64,000 nt of DNA. Source: an uncultured candidatus Porisulfidus sp. GTDB lineage: Bacteria; Pseudomonadota; Gammaproteobacteria; Poriferisulfidales; Poriferisulfidaceae. The notes below the pieces were generated by a model, which had not been told where the DNA came from, made no database searches, and saw only the letters and a program-made list of their open reading frames with translations. Positions within the stretch are counted from its first letter, which is position 1, and every line of letters begins with the position of its first letter. The position numbers and the translations under genes are program-made. Shown in pieces: positions 42,978 to 52,477 of this stretch. The stretch spans positions 1,447,888-1,511,887 of the forward strand of contig OY288106.1 of the NCBI GenBank assembly GCA_958431155.1, written 5' to 3'.

Positions 42978-43844
42978 TCAGCCGAAGCGGCCGGTGATGT
43001 ACTCTTCGGTCAGCTGGTGCTTCGGCGTGGTGAAGATGTCCTTGGTGGGACCCACCTCGACCAGGTAGCCCAGGTGGAAGTAGGCGGTACGCTGGGAGAC
43101 GCGCGCGGCCTGCTGCATGGAATGGGTGACGATGGCGATGGAGAAATTCTTCCGCAATTCGCCGATCAGCTCCTCGATCCTGGCGGTCGCGATCGGATCC
43201 AGCGCCGAGCAGGGCTCGTCCATCAGGATTACTTCGGGGCTGACCGCGATGGCGCGCGCAATGCACAGGCGCTGCTGCTGGCCGCCGGACAGTCCGGTGC
43301 CAGGCTGATCCAGCCGGTCCTTGACCTCGTTGAGCAGGCCAGCCCGCTCCAGCGAAGTGTGGACGATTTCCTCCAGGTCGGTGCGATCGTGCACCAGCCC
43401 GTGGATGCGTGGGCCGTAGGCGACGTTGTCGAAGATCGACTTCGGGAACGGATTGGGTTTCTGGAAGACCATGCCGACCCGGGCGCGCAGCAGCACCGGA
43501 TCCACCTTGCGCGCGTAGACGTTCTTGCCGTCCATTTCGACCCGGCCCTCGACCCGGCAGCCGTCGATCGTGTCATTCATCCGGTTGAGGCAGCGCAACA
43601 GGGTCGTTTTCCCGCAGCCGGACGGGCCGATCATGGCCGAGACGGAGTTTGATCCGATATCAAGGTTGACATTGAAGACGGCTTGTTTCTGACCATAGAA
43701 CACGTTAATGTCGCGGAGTTTCATCCGCGGATCCGGGACGGTAATATCCCCGACCGTAGTCAGATCGAGATCCGCATGCCCGGTCGTGGCACTGGGGTCG
43801 AGTTGTTCCGGAATCGGAATGGCCAAAGTTTCGGTGATGTCCAT
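42978..43844 (-). CDS. pstB: Phosphate ABC transporter, ATP-binding protein
   Basis: 288 residues. Walker [21 protein letters not shown], signature [16 protein letters not shown], Walker [17 protein letters not shown] and H-loop [13 protein letters not shown] are the PstB forms. The N-terminal extension of about 35 residues is variable. It energises phosphate import. Last gene of pstC-pstA-pstB, 34 bases after pstA. Confidence 0.97.
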   Translation of the reverse strand: MDITETLAIPIPEQLDPSATTGHADLDLTTVGDITVPDPRMKLRDINVFYGQKQAVFNVNLDIGSNSVSAMIGPSGCGKTTLLRCLNRMNDTIDGCRVEGRVEMDGKNVYARKVDPVLLRARVGMVFQKPNPFPKSIFDNVAYGPRIHGLVHDRTDLEEIVHTSLERAGLLNEVKDRLDQPGTGLSGGQQQRLCIARAIAVSPEVILMDEPCSALDPIATARIEELIGELRKNFSIAIVTHSMQQAARVSQRTAYFHLGYLVEVGPTKDIFTTPKHQLTEEYITGRFG

Positions 43845-43878
43845 AATTATAGTGGGTTGTTTGGGCGAATCGGGTCCG

Positions 43879-45153
43879 TCAGAATCGCTTGGTGACTTTC
43901 TCGCGCAGGTAGACGGCAGCAGCGTTCATGGCGATCAGGAATGCGAGCAGTACCAGGATCGCAGCGGAGGTGCGTTCGGTAAAGCCTCGCTCGGGGCTGT
44001 CTGACCACAGAAAGATTTGCACTGGCAGGGCAGTGGCCGGGTCCGTGAACCCGCTGGGCGGCTCGACGATGAAAGCCACCATGCCGATCATCAGGAGCGG
44101 GGCCGTTTCACCGAGTGCCCGCGCCATGCCGATGATGGTGCCGGTCAGCATGCCGGGCATGGCAATGGGCAACACGTGGTGGAACATCGCCTGCATGCGC
44201 GAAGCGCCGACGCCGAGCGCGGCTTCCTTGATGGATGGGGGGACCGCCTGGATGGAGACGCGCGAGGCAATGATGATCGTGGGCAGCGTCATCAGCGCCA
44301 GCACCAGCCCGCCCACGATCGCCGTGGAGCGGGGCATGCCGAACCAGTTGATGAAGATGGCGAGCCCGAGCAAGCCGAAGATGATCGAGGGCACGGCGGC
44401 CAGGTTGTTGATGTTGATCTCGATCAGGTCGATGAAGCGATTGCGGGGTGCGAACTCTTCCAGGTAGATCGCGGCGGCCACCCCGATCGGAAACGACAGC
44501 AGCAAGGTGATGATCAGGGTCAGGAACGACCCCGTCAACGCGCCGAGAATGCCCGCCTGTTCCGGTTCCCGGGAATCTCCGGCGGTGAAGAACGTGGTGT
44601 TGAACTGCCGCTCGATGACGCCAGCCTCGCGCAGGTCGTCCACGTAGCCGATGACCCGATCGTTCAGGCGTCGTTCGTCTTCCGGCACCTCCCGGTCGAT
44701 GTAGCCTTTCATCAGCATGTCAATGTCGTCGTCGGCCACCACCCAGATGTGCCGCGTGGTCCCGATCAGGCCGGGATTCTCCAGGACCTGATCGCGCAGT
44801 TCATATGCTGAGCCTTCGCTGATCATCCGGGCCAGTTCGCGGCGTTCTTTCCGTCCGCTGACCTGGGGGAACTTCTGGTACATGGCGGTTTTCACCAGTT
44901 TCCAGTAGTCGGCCGAAAACAGGGTCTGGGGGTCGTGTTCACCGCCCGGGTCGATGACTTCGGGGTTGAAATAAATCGGCAATTCGATATAGGTCTGGGT
45001 GAACGCTTTGTAGCCGTTGGTGACGATGCTGCCGAACAGCAGCAGCAGGAAGGACATGCCGAGGACAATGGCAATCAGGCCGTAGAGTCGGAACCGCTTC
45101 TCGGCCCGCTGTCGCCGGGCCAGCCCGGAGACGATCTGTTCGGTGCGGCTCAT
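43879..45153 (-). CDS. pstA: Phosphate ABC transporter, permease PstA
   Basis: 424 residues, longer than the roughly 300 of E. coli PstA because of a periplasmic insertion of about 120 residues after the first membrane segment (from [21 protein letters not shown] to [19 protein letters not shown]). The core has six segments and the EAA loop [22 protein letters not shown]. Its start overlaps the pstC stop by 4 bases. The long form is common in marine and related gammaproteobacteria. Confidence 0.92.
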   Translation of the reverse strand: MSRTEQIVSGLARRQRAEKRFRLYGLIAIVLGMSFLLLLFGSIVTNGYKAFTQTYIELPIYFNPEVIDPGGEHDPQTLFSADYWKLVKTAMYQKFPQVSGRKERRELARMISEGSAYELRDQVLENPGLIGTTRHIWVVADDDIDMLMKGYIDREVPEDERRLNDRVIGYVDDLREAGVIERQFNTTFFTAGDSREPEQAGILGALTGSFLTLIITLLLSFPIGVAAAIYLEEFAPRNRFIDLIEININNLAAVPSIIFGLLGLAIFINWFGMPRSTAIVGGLVLALMTLPTIIIASRVSIQAVPPSIKEAALGVGASRMQAMFHHVLPIAMPGMLTGTIIGMARALGETAPLLMIGMVAFIVEPPSGFTDPATALPVQIFLWSDSPERGFTERTSAAILVLLAFLIAMNAAAVYLREKVTKRF

Positions 45154-46529
45154 TCGTACTGTTCCCGGTATTTGCGCACTACGTAGAGGGCGATGAAGTT
45201 GAGTGCCAGAGTGATGAAGAACAGAGCCAGGCCCAAGGCGAACGCGGCCAGCGTCTTGGGGCTGTCAAATTCCTGGTCGCCGACCAGCAGGGTGACGATC
45301 TGAACGGTGACCGTGGTCACGGCTTCCAGCGGGTTGGCCGTCAGGTTGGCGGACAGGCCAGCGGCCATGACCACGATCATGGTCTCGCCGATGGCACGCG
45401 AGATGGCCAGCAGAAGGCCGCCGATGATGCCAGGGAGGGCGGCAGGGAGAATGACCCGGCGCATGGTCTCGGAATGGGTGGCCCCCATCGCCAGCGAACC
45501 GTCGCGCATGGCCTGCGGCACGGCCGTGATCACGTCGTCGGAAATCGACGAGACGAAGGGAATGATCATGATGCCCATCACGAAGCCGGCCGCCAGGGCG
45601 CTTTCGGAGGCGACGTCGAGGCCGACGGACTGCCCGAAGCCACGCAATGCCGGACCGACCACGATAGCAGCGAAGAAGCCGTACACGACGGTCGGAACGC
45701 CGGCCAGGATTTCCAGCAGCGGCTTGACCGCGGCTCGGACCTTGGACGGAGCATATTCGGACAGGTAAATTGCCGACATCAGGCCGACGGGAGCAGCCAC
45801 CAGCATTGCAATGAACGAGATGAGCAGAGTGCCAACGAACAGCGGCACAGCGCCAAAGGCCCCACTGGAACCGACCTGATCCTCGCGGATCGCCATCTGC
45901 GGGCTCCAATCAAGTCCGAACAGGAACTCTGTGACCGAAACGATCTGGAAGAATCGGCTGGCCTCGAACAGCACCGAAAGCACGATGCCGATGGTAATGA
46001 AAATGGCCAGCATCGAGCACAGCAGCAGGAATCCACGAATGATTTTTTCGACTTGGGCCCGGGCACGGATGCGGGGAGTCATAAACTTCAGGGCCAATGC
46101 GGAACACACGGCGAACACCGACAGGCACGTCGCGGTCAGCGCGAGCGTGGCGGTCTGCGACAGTTCGCGGTAGCGGTCCGCCGCCATGCGGACTTCCTCG
46201 CTGGCTATCCGATAGCTGATAGGGTTCTCGATGGCATTGCGGATGTCACCGATCAGCAACTCCTGGGTGGCTGCCATGGAATCCGCATCCGGCAGCATCT
46301 CCAGTACCTGGGCCATGAGGATGTCGCCCTCGAAGGCCAGCCACACGAAGTACACCAGCAGGGCGGGGGCGCCGGCCCAAATAGCGCCCAGCATCCCAAA
46401 ATACTCGGGCAGGGAGTTGAGACGCGTGGCGTTTGCGTCCCGAGCCTGCCGCAGCATGCGGCGCTGACTGAAGAAATAAGCTGCCGACGACAATGCCAGC
46501 AGTATGAAGATCAAAAAGAGTGGCGACAC
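45150..46529 (-). CDS. pstC: Phosphate ABC transporter, permease PstC
   Basis: 459 residues, also longer than E. coli PstC. The N-terminal 170 residues form an extra membrane segment with a periplasmic domain. The core includes FLFGLDWSPQMAIREDQVGS, LSEYAPSKVRAAVKPLLEIL, the GVPTVVYGFFA motif and the EAA-like loop DGSLAMGATHSETMRRVILP. First gene of the operon here; no pstS precedes it (the upstream gene is yggX). Confidence 0.92.
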   Translation of the reverse strand: MSPLFLIFILLALSSAAYFFSQRRMLRQARDANATRLNSLPEYFGMLGAIWAGAPALLVYFVWLAFEGDILMAQVLEMLPDADSMAATQELLIGDIRNAIENPISYRIASEEVRMAADRYRELSQTATLALTATCLSVFAVCSALALKFMTPRIRARAQVEKIIRGFLLLCSMLAIFITIGIVLSVLFEASRFFQIVSVTEFLFGLDWSPQMAIREDQVGSSGAFGAVPLFVGTLLISFIAMLVAAPVGLMSAIYLSEYAPSKVRAAVKPLLEILAGVPTVVYGFFAAIVVGPALRGFGQSVGLDVASESALAAGFVMGIMIIPFVSSISDDVITAVPQAMRDGSLAMGATHSETMRRVILPAALPGIIGGLLLAISRAIGETMIVVMAAGLSANLTANPLEAVTTVTVQIVTLLVGDQEFDSPKTLAAFALGLALFFITLALNFIALYVVRKYREQYE

Positions 46530-46569
46530 CTGGGAACACCGGGTCTCTATGGAAAGGACATTATTCCGG

Positions 46570-46600
46570 CGGAATATGTCAGTTTGATTACAATGACGCG
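46570..46600. promoter_or_regulatory. Weak Pho-box-like sequence before pstC
   Basis: In the 95 bases between yggX and pstC, TGTCA is followed at an 11-base step by TTACA (TGTCAGTTTGATTACA on the plus strand). The second half-site is poor. Listed only because the downstream genes belong to the Pho regulon. Confidence 0.25.
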
Positions 46601-46624
46601 AAAAAGTCGTGTCAAATTGGCCGC

Positions 46625-46897
46625 CTAGCTTTCCGGGTCAACAAATTCCTGTGGTTTTTCAGAGCCTTCCCCAAAGAAATATTTTTCCATCTCTCCTTCC
46701 AGGAATTTTCGCGCCTTGGGGTCGACCGGAGTCAGGCGGTACTCGTTGATCAGCATGGTCTGGTGGCGCAGCCAGCCGCCCCAGGCCTCGGCCGACACTT
46801 CGTTGAAGATGCGCTGGCCGAGCGGTCCCGGGTAGGGCATCCGCTCCAGGCCCTCGGCTTCGCGGCCGAGTTTGACGCATTGGACCATGCGGGGCAT
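46625..46897 (-). CDS. yggX: YggX family Fe(2+)-trafficking protein
   Basis: 90 residues from ATG 46897. It matches YggX throughout: [40 protein letters not shown] and [19 protein letters not shown] single Cys near the N-terminus is conserved. It is linked to iron trafficking and protection of Fe-S clusters from oxidation, and commonly sits with mutY, an Fe-S enzyme, as it does here (with a nuclease gene between). Confidence 0.94.
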   Translation of the reverse strand: MPRMVQCVKLGREAEGLERMPYPGPLGQRIFNEVSAEAWGGWLRHQTMLINEYRLTPVDPKARKFLEGEMEKYFFGEGSEKPQEFVDPES

Positions 46898-46958
46898 TGT
46901 GAGATAGATTCCAGAGGCAGGTCGACGGGGAAAGGGATTATATAACCATTGAGTCCTG

Positions 46959-47729
46959 CTACCCACAGACCACGCCGTCCCCGTCCCCGTCATGCATGAA
47001 CGGATAGGCGGCATGGCCGCGCGGTACGGGGGCAATGCCATGGAGGCGCGCTTCGCGGCAGGTGATCCTTCCGTTCCGGTTGTCGTCCCAGAGGCGGAGG
47101 GCCTCCGCTCCTTCCGGGGATGACGCAGGGCGGGAAGCCGGGAGGTCGGACAAAGCAGAACAGTCTGATGTTTCGATTTCGGTGGTTGTACAGGTGGACA
47201 GGATCTGCTCCAAAACCTCCGCCTCGCGCCGGTCGATGCTCAGCCCGTATTTGAGACGCACCTGGAGTACGCGATGGGCAAACCAGCAGCGATTGAGGGC
47301 GGGCATCCATCCGGAAGCATCGTGAGCACGTTTCTGCTGTCGGTTGAGTGCGGGGCTCGCCAGTGTCAGGTTAAGGAGATCGGAACTGAACTTTTTCCGT
47401 GCGGCGGCATCCGCGCGGCACAGTCCGCTGTCATGCGCTTCGGAACGGGCCACGATATGTTCGATGTCGGTCTGCCGGATGCTGCTGAAGCACTGCCCGG
47501 TGTAAGGGCTGTAGATTTTCCCGAGTTCGGCGACGATTCTCGGCTCGACCGAAGGCGGGTAGGAATAGTCGCTGCTTCGGTAATGCGAACACCGCTGCTC
47601 CGGCTCGACGACAAGACCGCGCCATGTTTCGGCCGAGACAGATGGGACATGAAAGCCGGCGGCAAGAATGATGTAGATGGCAGCCTTGCACTGCCCTCGG
47701 AGAGAGGTTCGGGATGCCAAGGAAGACAT
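46959..47729 (-). CDS. Secreted HNH-type nuclease with Excalibur domain
   Basis: 256 residues from ATG 47729, with an N-terminal hydrophobic signal ([18 protein letters not shown]). The middle region has [18 protein letters not shown], an HNH-like His after Glu, then [19 protein letters not shown], as in GmrSD-C/DUF1524-like secreted nucleases. The C-terminus ([19 protein letters not shown] ... [13 protein letters not shown]) is an Excalibur calcium-binding repeat, DxDxDGxxC. It likely degrades nucleic acid outside the cytoplasm. It interrupts the usual mutY-yggX neighbourhood. Confidence 0.75.
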   Translation of the reverse strand: MSSLASRTSLRGQCKAAIYIILAAGFHVPSVSAETWRGLVVEPEQRCSHYRSSDYSYPPSVEPRIVAELGKIYSPYTGQCFSSIRQTDIEHIVARSEAHDSGLCRADAAARKKFSSDLLNLTLASPALNRQQKRAHDASGWMPALNRCWFAHRVLQVRLKYGLSIDRREAEVLEQILSTCTTTEIETSDCSALSDLPASRPASSPEGAEALRLWDDNRNGRITCREARLHGIAPVPRGHAAYPFMHDGDGDGVVCG

Positions 47730-47754
47730 GATCTGCAAGGCCGTCCTGCGCGGT

Positions 47755-47922
47755 TCAGAAATGCCGGAGCAGCCGCAGTCGAAAGCCGATCTCTTCAGCA
47801 TCCAGCGCGTGCACGGCCCGGACGCGCAGGTCCTCCGTCCCGTCCAGCTGCACCAAGGACTCCGAATCATAGCCCCGGTAGTACGTTTCGATCTGCAGGC
47901 CAACCTGTTCCGCGACCGGCAA
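47755..47922 (-). CDS. Small unknown open frame downstream of mutY
   Basis: A 55-codon frame opens from a TTG at 47922, ten bases past the mutY stop, and ends just before the nuclease gene. The peptide (LPVAEQVGLQIETYYRGYDS ... FRLRLLRHF) has a protein-like composition and regular alternation but no recognisable domain and no ATG or GTG start. It could be a small protein or the relic of a longer gene. Confidence 0.3.
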   Translation of the reverse strand: MPVAEQVGLQIETYYRGYDSESLVQLDGTEDLRVRAVHALDAEEIGFRLRLLRHF

Positions 47923-47931
47923 GGTCTCGGC

Positions 47932-48948
47932 TCATTTTTCAGGCCTCGAATCGCGCCCAATCAGTTTCATGATCGGGGTCGCCACGCCGACGGTCAGTTG
48001 CTTAGGATCGAACCAGCGCCCGTCCCCCTGAAATCCCCGCCGGTCCGCATTCCGGATCCTGACCCGCAACGGACGAAGACAAAGTTCCAGATGGCTCAGG
48101 CGATGGGTCAGCGAAGGCTCCTCGTGCCATTCCAGGTTGTCCCCGCAGGCTCGCGCCCAAGTCTGTGCCGCACTTCGGCTCGGGTGTTCCGGCAAGCTCC
48201 ACAGCCCACCCCAGATGCCACGAGCCTGCCGCCGCCGCAAAAGGACTTCTCCGTTTTCCGTCTGCACGATGACCACCCAGGCCGTACGGCGCGGCAATTG
48301 CGACCGTTTGCGGTCGGGCTTCTGGCTGGACCCATGACTGGCGTAGTCGCAGTCTTCGTTCAGTGGACAGTGCGCACAGTCGGGGGCGTGCGCCTTGCAG
48401 CATTGGGCCCCCAGGTCCATCAGGCCTTGGGTGTAGAGGTCGGCGTCCCGCCCCGGCAGCAACTGCTCGGCGACCCGCCACAGGGATGCGTTGAGGGTTG
48501 CAGGCAGGCCCTGATGTCGTGCGATGACGCGCCGCGCATTGCCGTCGAGCATCGGCGCAGGCTGATCCAGGGCCAGCGAGACGATGGCGCCGGCCGTGCT
48601 GCGGCCGACGCCCGGCAGGCGCACCCAGTCCTCGACGGTGCGCGGTAGCCTGCCTCCCGAACTGCGAATGATTCGCGCGGCCTGATGCAGATGGCGGGCC
48701 CGGGCGTAGTAGCCCAGCCCGGACCAGCATGCCAGCACGGCATCCAGAGGCGCTTCGGCCAGCCGCTTGACACTCGGGAAGACCCGCATGAACCGCTGAA
48801 AATAGGGGATCACGGTCGCGACCTGGGTCTGCTGCAGCATGATTTCGGAGACCCAGACTCGGTACGGCGTGCGTCGACGCTGCCACGGCAGGTCGTGACG
48901 GCCGTGTCTGTGCTGGTAGCGGATTACCCGGCGGGCAAACGACGACAC
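47932..48948 (-). CDS. mutY: A/G-specific adenine glycosylase
   Basis: 338 residues from GTG 48948 (VSSFARRVIRYQHRHGRHDL), 4 bases after the AsmA stop; an upstream start would overlap that gene. The glycosylase domain has EIMLQQTQV, the helix-hairpin-helix LPGVGRSTAGAIVSLAL with catalytic Asp in MLDGNARRV, and the Fe-S ligands C-x6-C-x2-C-x5-C (CKAHAPDCAHCPLNEDC). The C-terminal NUDIX-like domain recognises 8-oxoG. It removes A opposite 8-oxoG. Confidence 0.95.
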   Translation of the reverse strand: MSSFARRVIRYQHRHGRHDLPWQRRRTPYRVWVSEIMLQQTQVATVIPYFQRFMRVFPSVKRLAEAPLDAVLACWSGLGYYARARHLHQAARIIRSSGGRLPRTVEDWVRLPGVGRSTAGAIVSLALDQPAPMLDGNARRVIARHQGLPATLNASLWRVAEQLLPGRDADLYTQGLMDLGAQCCKAHAPDCAHCPLNEDCDYASHGSSQKPDRKRSQLPRRTAWVVIVQTENGEVLLRRRQARGIWGGLWSLPEHPSRSAAQTWARACGDNLEWHEEPSLTHRLSHLELCLRPLRVRIRNADRRGFQGDGRWFDPKQLTVGVATPIMKLIGRDSRPEK

Positions 48949-48952
48949 GGGC

Positions 48953-51061
48953 TCAGAACAGGTCTTCGAGCAGTTTCCGCAGGACTTTGCCGGCGGGTTT
49001 GCCGGCTTTTTCTTCGACTTTTTCCTCAACCTTGTCGACGATGGATCCCAGTCCCTTGCCCAACCCTTTGTCCAGTTGTTCCTCCACCAGCGACGACATG
49101 TCCAGAGAGTGCGACAGGTTGTCGAACGGCCCCTTGACGCGGACCGGAATCTGCAGGCTCTGGCTGGACCAGACGTTCAACTGGTAGTCGACCGATGAAT
49201 GCGGCAGATCTATGTAGCCCAGTCCGTCCAGGGAGATCGCGCCGGCATCCATCTTCAGCTCTCGGCTGGTCAGCCGCCCGTCGTTGGCGTCCCAGCTCGC
49301 GAGCAGCAGGTCGAACGGCAGTTTCCCCTGGGAAGTGGTTTCGCTGGGACGTTCCTGCAACGCCGCGATGGCGGCTTCCACGGCCCTGGCGATTCCGCCG
49401 ACCTGAAGCACGCCATTGCGCACGGTCAGGCTGATGAAGCCGGTCAGGGAAGGCCAGACCGTGGCCGTGCGGTGCCCGCGCGCGTTCAGGGCCAGGTTCA
49501 GGTCGGTCGTGCCCTCGATGGGGATGTGTCCATCCTCGTCGAACAGCGCCAGTATGCGACCGAGTTCCAGTCGTTCCAGTTTCAAGTCAAGCTGATACAG
49601 GGGGATGCCGCCGGAAGCGTCCAACTCCGCCCCGGCCTGGATTGTGCTGTCGTTGATCTGCCCGTTCAGCGGCCCGATTTCCCAGAGCCCCTGGTCGGCA
49701 GTCAGCCGGGCGTACGTTTCCGAGAGTTCAAGCCCTTGCCAGTGCAGTCGTTCCAGCTGCACCTTCGCCACGAGTTGCTGCCGGCGCAACCAGTCGACCG
49801 GCAGACCGTCCGGAGACGGGGTGTCGCCGTCGGACTCGGCTTTATCCTCGGCTTCGGCCTGCTGCGCCTGCGGCAGGTAGCGGTCCAGGTCGATCTTGCC
49901 CACCTGCAGGTCCAGCGCAAGCCGCGGCTGGTCGAAGTCCAGCAGGGAGAGTTCTCCCCGGATCGAGGTGGAGTCCAGCACCGCGTCCAGCCCCGACAGT
50001 TGGACGCCACGCGGATGGACCCTGAGGTCGCTTTCCCATTTCAGGAACCGCAATGCCGTCGGGTCCTCAAGGACGGGTATCTGGAGATTCCAGAGCGCCA
50101 GCCAGTGCAGGACATCAACGCCGGCCCCCTCCACATGTCCGGTCAGTTCCGGCTTTTCAGACAGGGATTTCACCTCCAGCGGGGCGAATCGCAACTGCGC
50201 ACCCTCGACCGTCGTTTCGGCCCCATCGAGGTGCAGGGTGTCGCTGGCTTGGTCCCATTGAAAAGAGCGTGCCTGGATGGTGGGGTTGATGCGCGTGAAG
50301 GCGAATGCCGGCCCGGTCAACTCCAGCGTCATGTCCAAGTCTTCGCCGGTGATTTTCTTTCCACCTTTCTCGAGGGCGAGGTCGGTGGTCATCCGCACCT
50401 GAGCGTTGATCCGGTTTTCGGCCCGGGTGTCGAGCCAGGCCATCAACTCGCCGTCCAGTTCGACATGCACGTTGCCGCCGCTCGTCAGGTTTTCCAGATT
50501 CAGGGTAAGGTTCGAGCCCCGCATGCGGCGATTGCGCAGTTCGTCCCAGATCGCGATGGTGCTGTCGGTCAAGCGGACCTCGGCCAGATCGATCCCCGCC
50601 GCCCCGCCCGAGCCGGGTCCGGCATCGGGCTGGGAGGCATCTTCGTAGGCAAACAGGCCGGTCCAGTTGGTGTGCCCGTTCGATTTCCGGCGCAGCCGCA
50701 GTTGCAGCCCATCCAGGCGCATGGAGCGAATTCGCAGGTCGCCCATCAGCAGCGGAATGACCTGCAGGTACGCTTCAACACGCTTTGCGGTCAGCATGGG
50801 CTCCTGCCCGAACCCTGCGGGGTTGTCGAACGAGACGTCATGAACCTCGAATCCGACCAGCGGGGGATCCAGGTGCAGTTCCAGGCTTCCATCGATGGTG
50901 AACGCCCGCCCGGTCCGCTCCTCGACCAGATTGATCAGGTCGTCCCGGTAGTCGTCGGGTTCGAAGGTCAATACCAGGTAACTGAGGACCAGCAGGCTGG
51001 CGAGCACCAGCGCCAGGACGCCGAAAGCGGTATAGCGGAAGGTTCTGGACAATGCGGACAT
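48953..51061 (-). CDS. asmA: AsmA family protein
   Basis: 702 residues. One N-terminal membrane anchor (VLALVLASLLVLSYLVLTF) is followed by a long periplasmic beta-rich region, with the AsmA start motif GRAFTIDGSLELHLDPPLVG. The C-terminal domain (LPFDLLLASWDANDGRLTS, LDGLGYIDLPHSSVDYQLNV) is typical. Near the C-terminus the Lys/Glu-rich helix (VDKVEEKVEEKAGKPAGKV) is low complexity. It belongs to the AsmA-like group linked to lipid transport and outer-membrane assembly. Conserved position next to mutY. Its start touches the moaC stop. Confidence 0.9.
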   Translation of the reverse strand: MSALSRTFRYTAFGVLALVLASLLVLSYLVLTFEPDDYRDDLINLVEERTGRAFTIDGSLELHLDPPLVGFEVHDVSFDNPAGFGQEPMLTAKRVEAYLQVIPLLMGDLRIRSMRLDGLQLRLRRKSNGHTNWTGLFAYEDASQPDAGPGSGGAAGIDLAEVRLTDSTIAIWDELRNRRMRGSNLTLNLENLTSGGNVHVELDGELMAWLDTRAENRINAQVRMTTDLALEKGGKKITGEDLDMTLELTGPAFAFTRINPTIQARSFQWDQASDTLHLDGAETTVEGAQLRFAPLEVKSLSEKPELTGHVEGAGVDVLHWLALWNLQIPVLEDPTALRFLKWESDLRVHPRGVQLSGLDAVLDSTSIRGELSLLDFDQPRLALDLQVGKIDLDRYLPQAQQAEAEDKAESDGDTPSPDGLPVDWLRRQQLVAKVQLERLHWQGLELSETYARLTADQGLWEIGPLNGQINDSTIQAGAELDASGGIPLYQLDLKLERLELGRILALFDEDGHIPIEGTTDLNLALNARGHRTATVWPSLTGFISLTVRNGVLQVGGIARAVEAAIAALQERPSETTSQGKLPFDLLLASWDANDGRLTSRELKMDAGAISLDGLGYIDLPHSSVDYQLNVWSSQSLQIPVRVKGPFDNLSHSLDMSSLVEEQLDKGLGKGLGSIVDKVEEKVEEKAGKPAGKVLRKLLEDLF

Positions 51062-51549
51062 TACGACGAGGCGGATTCACGCGCCCAGTCACCGGAGCGG
51101 CCGCCGGACTTGCACAACAGCCCGACGTCCTGAATGCGCATTCCCCGGTCGACGGCCTTACACATGTCGTAGATGGTCAACAGCGAAATCTGCACCGCCG
51201 TGAGAGCCTCCATCTCGACCCCGGTGGGTCCGTGGGTTTCACAGCGGGCGACACACCGCACGGCGGGAGGTTCGTTTTCCAGTTCGAACTCCACCGCCAC
51301 ATGAGTCAGGGACAGGGGATGGCACAGCGGAATCAGATCGGCGGTACGTTTGGTCGCCATGATTCCCGAGATACGCGCGATGCCGAGCACATCGCCTTTG
51401 CGGTGGGTTCCTTCCCGGATCTGCTCCAGGGTCTCCGCCTGCATCAGGATGCGCCCTTCCGCCTCCGCCACGCGGTGCGTGGCCTCCTTGTCCGAAACAT
51501 CGACCATACGGGCTTCGCCCCGGGCATTGAAGTGGGTCAGATCGGCCAT
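51061..51549 (-). CDS. moaC: Cyclic pyranopterin monophosphate synthase MoaC
   Basis: 162 residues. Conserved segments are [76 protein letters not shown] and KAVDRGM, including the active-site Asp/Lys. It turns the cyclised GTP product into cPMP in molybdenum cofactor synthesis. No other moa gene is in the window. The end overlaps the AsmA start codon by one base. Confidence 0.96.
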   Translation of the reverse strand: MADLTHFNARGEARMVDVSDKEATHRVAEAEGRILMQAETLEQIREGTHRKGDVLGIARISGIMATKRTADLIPLCHPLSLTHVAVEFELENEPPAVRCVARCETHGPTGVEMEALTAVQISLLTIYDMCKAVDRGMRIQDVGLLCKSGGRSGDWARESASS

Positions 51550-51625
51550 TTCCAGAAAAACTGAGCAGCGTCGCCTATTGTATGCTTATGCTCGCCTTGT
51601 TTTTCTTTGGGTACAAGGGCCGGGT

Positions 51626-52477
51626 TTATCCGCCGGATCCCCGTCCGATGGCCGAAACCGGCACCGTGGCGGTCTCGCCCCGGGTGCGTGAAACAGGCGC
51701 GAGAGCATGGCCGAAGATCGCTTCATAAGTCGCGTGCACCCGTCCCCGGTCGTCCGCCGGATAGGCTTCGGCCAGAGCCTGCCACTGATCCCGCGTGCAG
51801 GGTTGTGCGGCAGGCGGTTCGATACGACTCGAACCGATGCCCTTGAGTTCCCGAGCCAGGTCGCGGACCGAAGCATAGGAGGCGTCCAGCCGCTCGACAT
51901 CCAGGACCGGGTCCTGATAGCCTTCTTCCAGCAGCAGGTCGCCGATCGGGTGCATGTCGCTGAACTCGTTGACTCCGCCTTCCATGCCCACCGCCCGCTG
52001 CGCAGCCTGCAGTTCATGCAGGGTATCCGGGCCATAGGTCGAGAACATCAGCAGTCCGCCCGGACGCAGCACGCGACTGATTTCCTGCAGTACTTCGGCC
52101 AGCGGCATGCACCATTGCAGGGTGGAACTTGAGAAGACCAAGTCGACCGTGCCTGGCGCGAAGGGCAGTTGGAACGCATCGGCGACGACAGGGGTTCCAG
52201 CCGACCCGCCCTTTTGACCTTGCTTCAGCATGGCGTGGGAGAAATCGGCCGCAATGATTTGTGCCCTGGGATAGCGCTGACTTAGTTGTGTCGTCCCGTC
52301 TCCGGTTCCGGCACCCAGATCCACAACGTATCCGGGATCTACCTGGACCAGATCCAGTCGCTCGAGCAGCCGCAGGGTGATCTCGCGCTGCACGCCCGCG
52401 AACTGGTCGTAGCAGGCCGCCGCGCGGTCGAATCTTCGGCGCAGCCTTGCCTGTCGGGCGCGGTCGGATTCGTTCAT
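51626..52477 (-). CDS. bioC: Malonyl-ACP O-methyltransferase BioC
   Basis: 283 residues from ATG 52477, overlapping the bioH stop by 4 bases. SAM-binding motif I is VVDLGAGTGDGTTQLS; then IIAADFSHAMLK and the post-I segment LVFSSSTLQWCMPL and LRPGGLLMFST are as in BioC. It methylates malonyl-ACP to start pimelate synthesis for biotin. Pairing with bioH supports the name over a generic methyltransferase. Confidence 0.9.
   Translation of the reverse strand: MNESDRARQARLRRRFDRAAACYDQFAGVQREITLRLLERLDLVQVDPGYVVDLGAGTGDGTTQLSQRYPRAQIIAADFSHAMLKQGQKGGSAGTPVVADAFQLPFAPGTVDLVFSSSTLQWCMPLAEVLQEISRVLRPGGLLMFSTYGPDTLHELQAAQRAVGMEGGVNEFSDMHPIGDLLLEEGYQDPVLDVERLDASYASVRDLARELKGIGSSRIEPPAAQPCTRDQWQALAEAYPADDRGRVHATYEAIFGHALAPVSRTRGETATVPVSAIGRGSGG

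Noticed and set aside
45474-46628. 384-codon plus-strand frame opposite pstC
   Set aside because: Composition (His, Gln, Asp, Gly-rich) and lack of any motif mark it as the antisense of the PstC membrane protein.
49199-51133. 644-codon plus-strand frame opposite the AsmA gene
   Set aside because: Low-complexity Gln/Arg/Gly composition with no domain; the minus strand encodes a complete AsmA protein. A GC-rich shadow.
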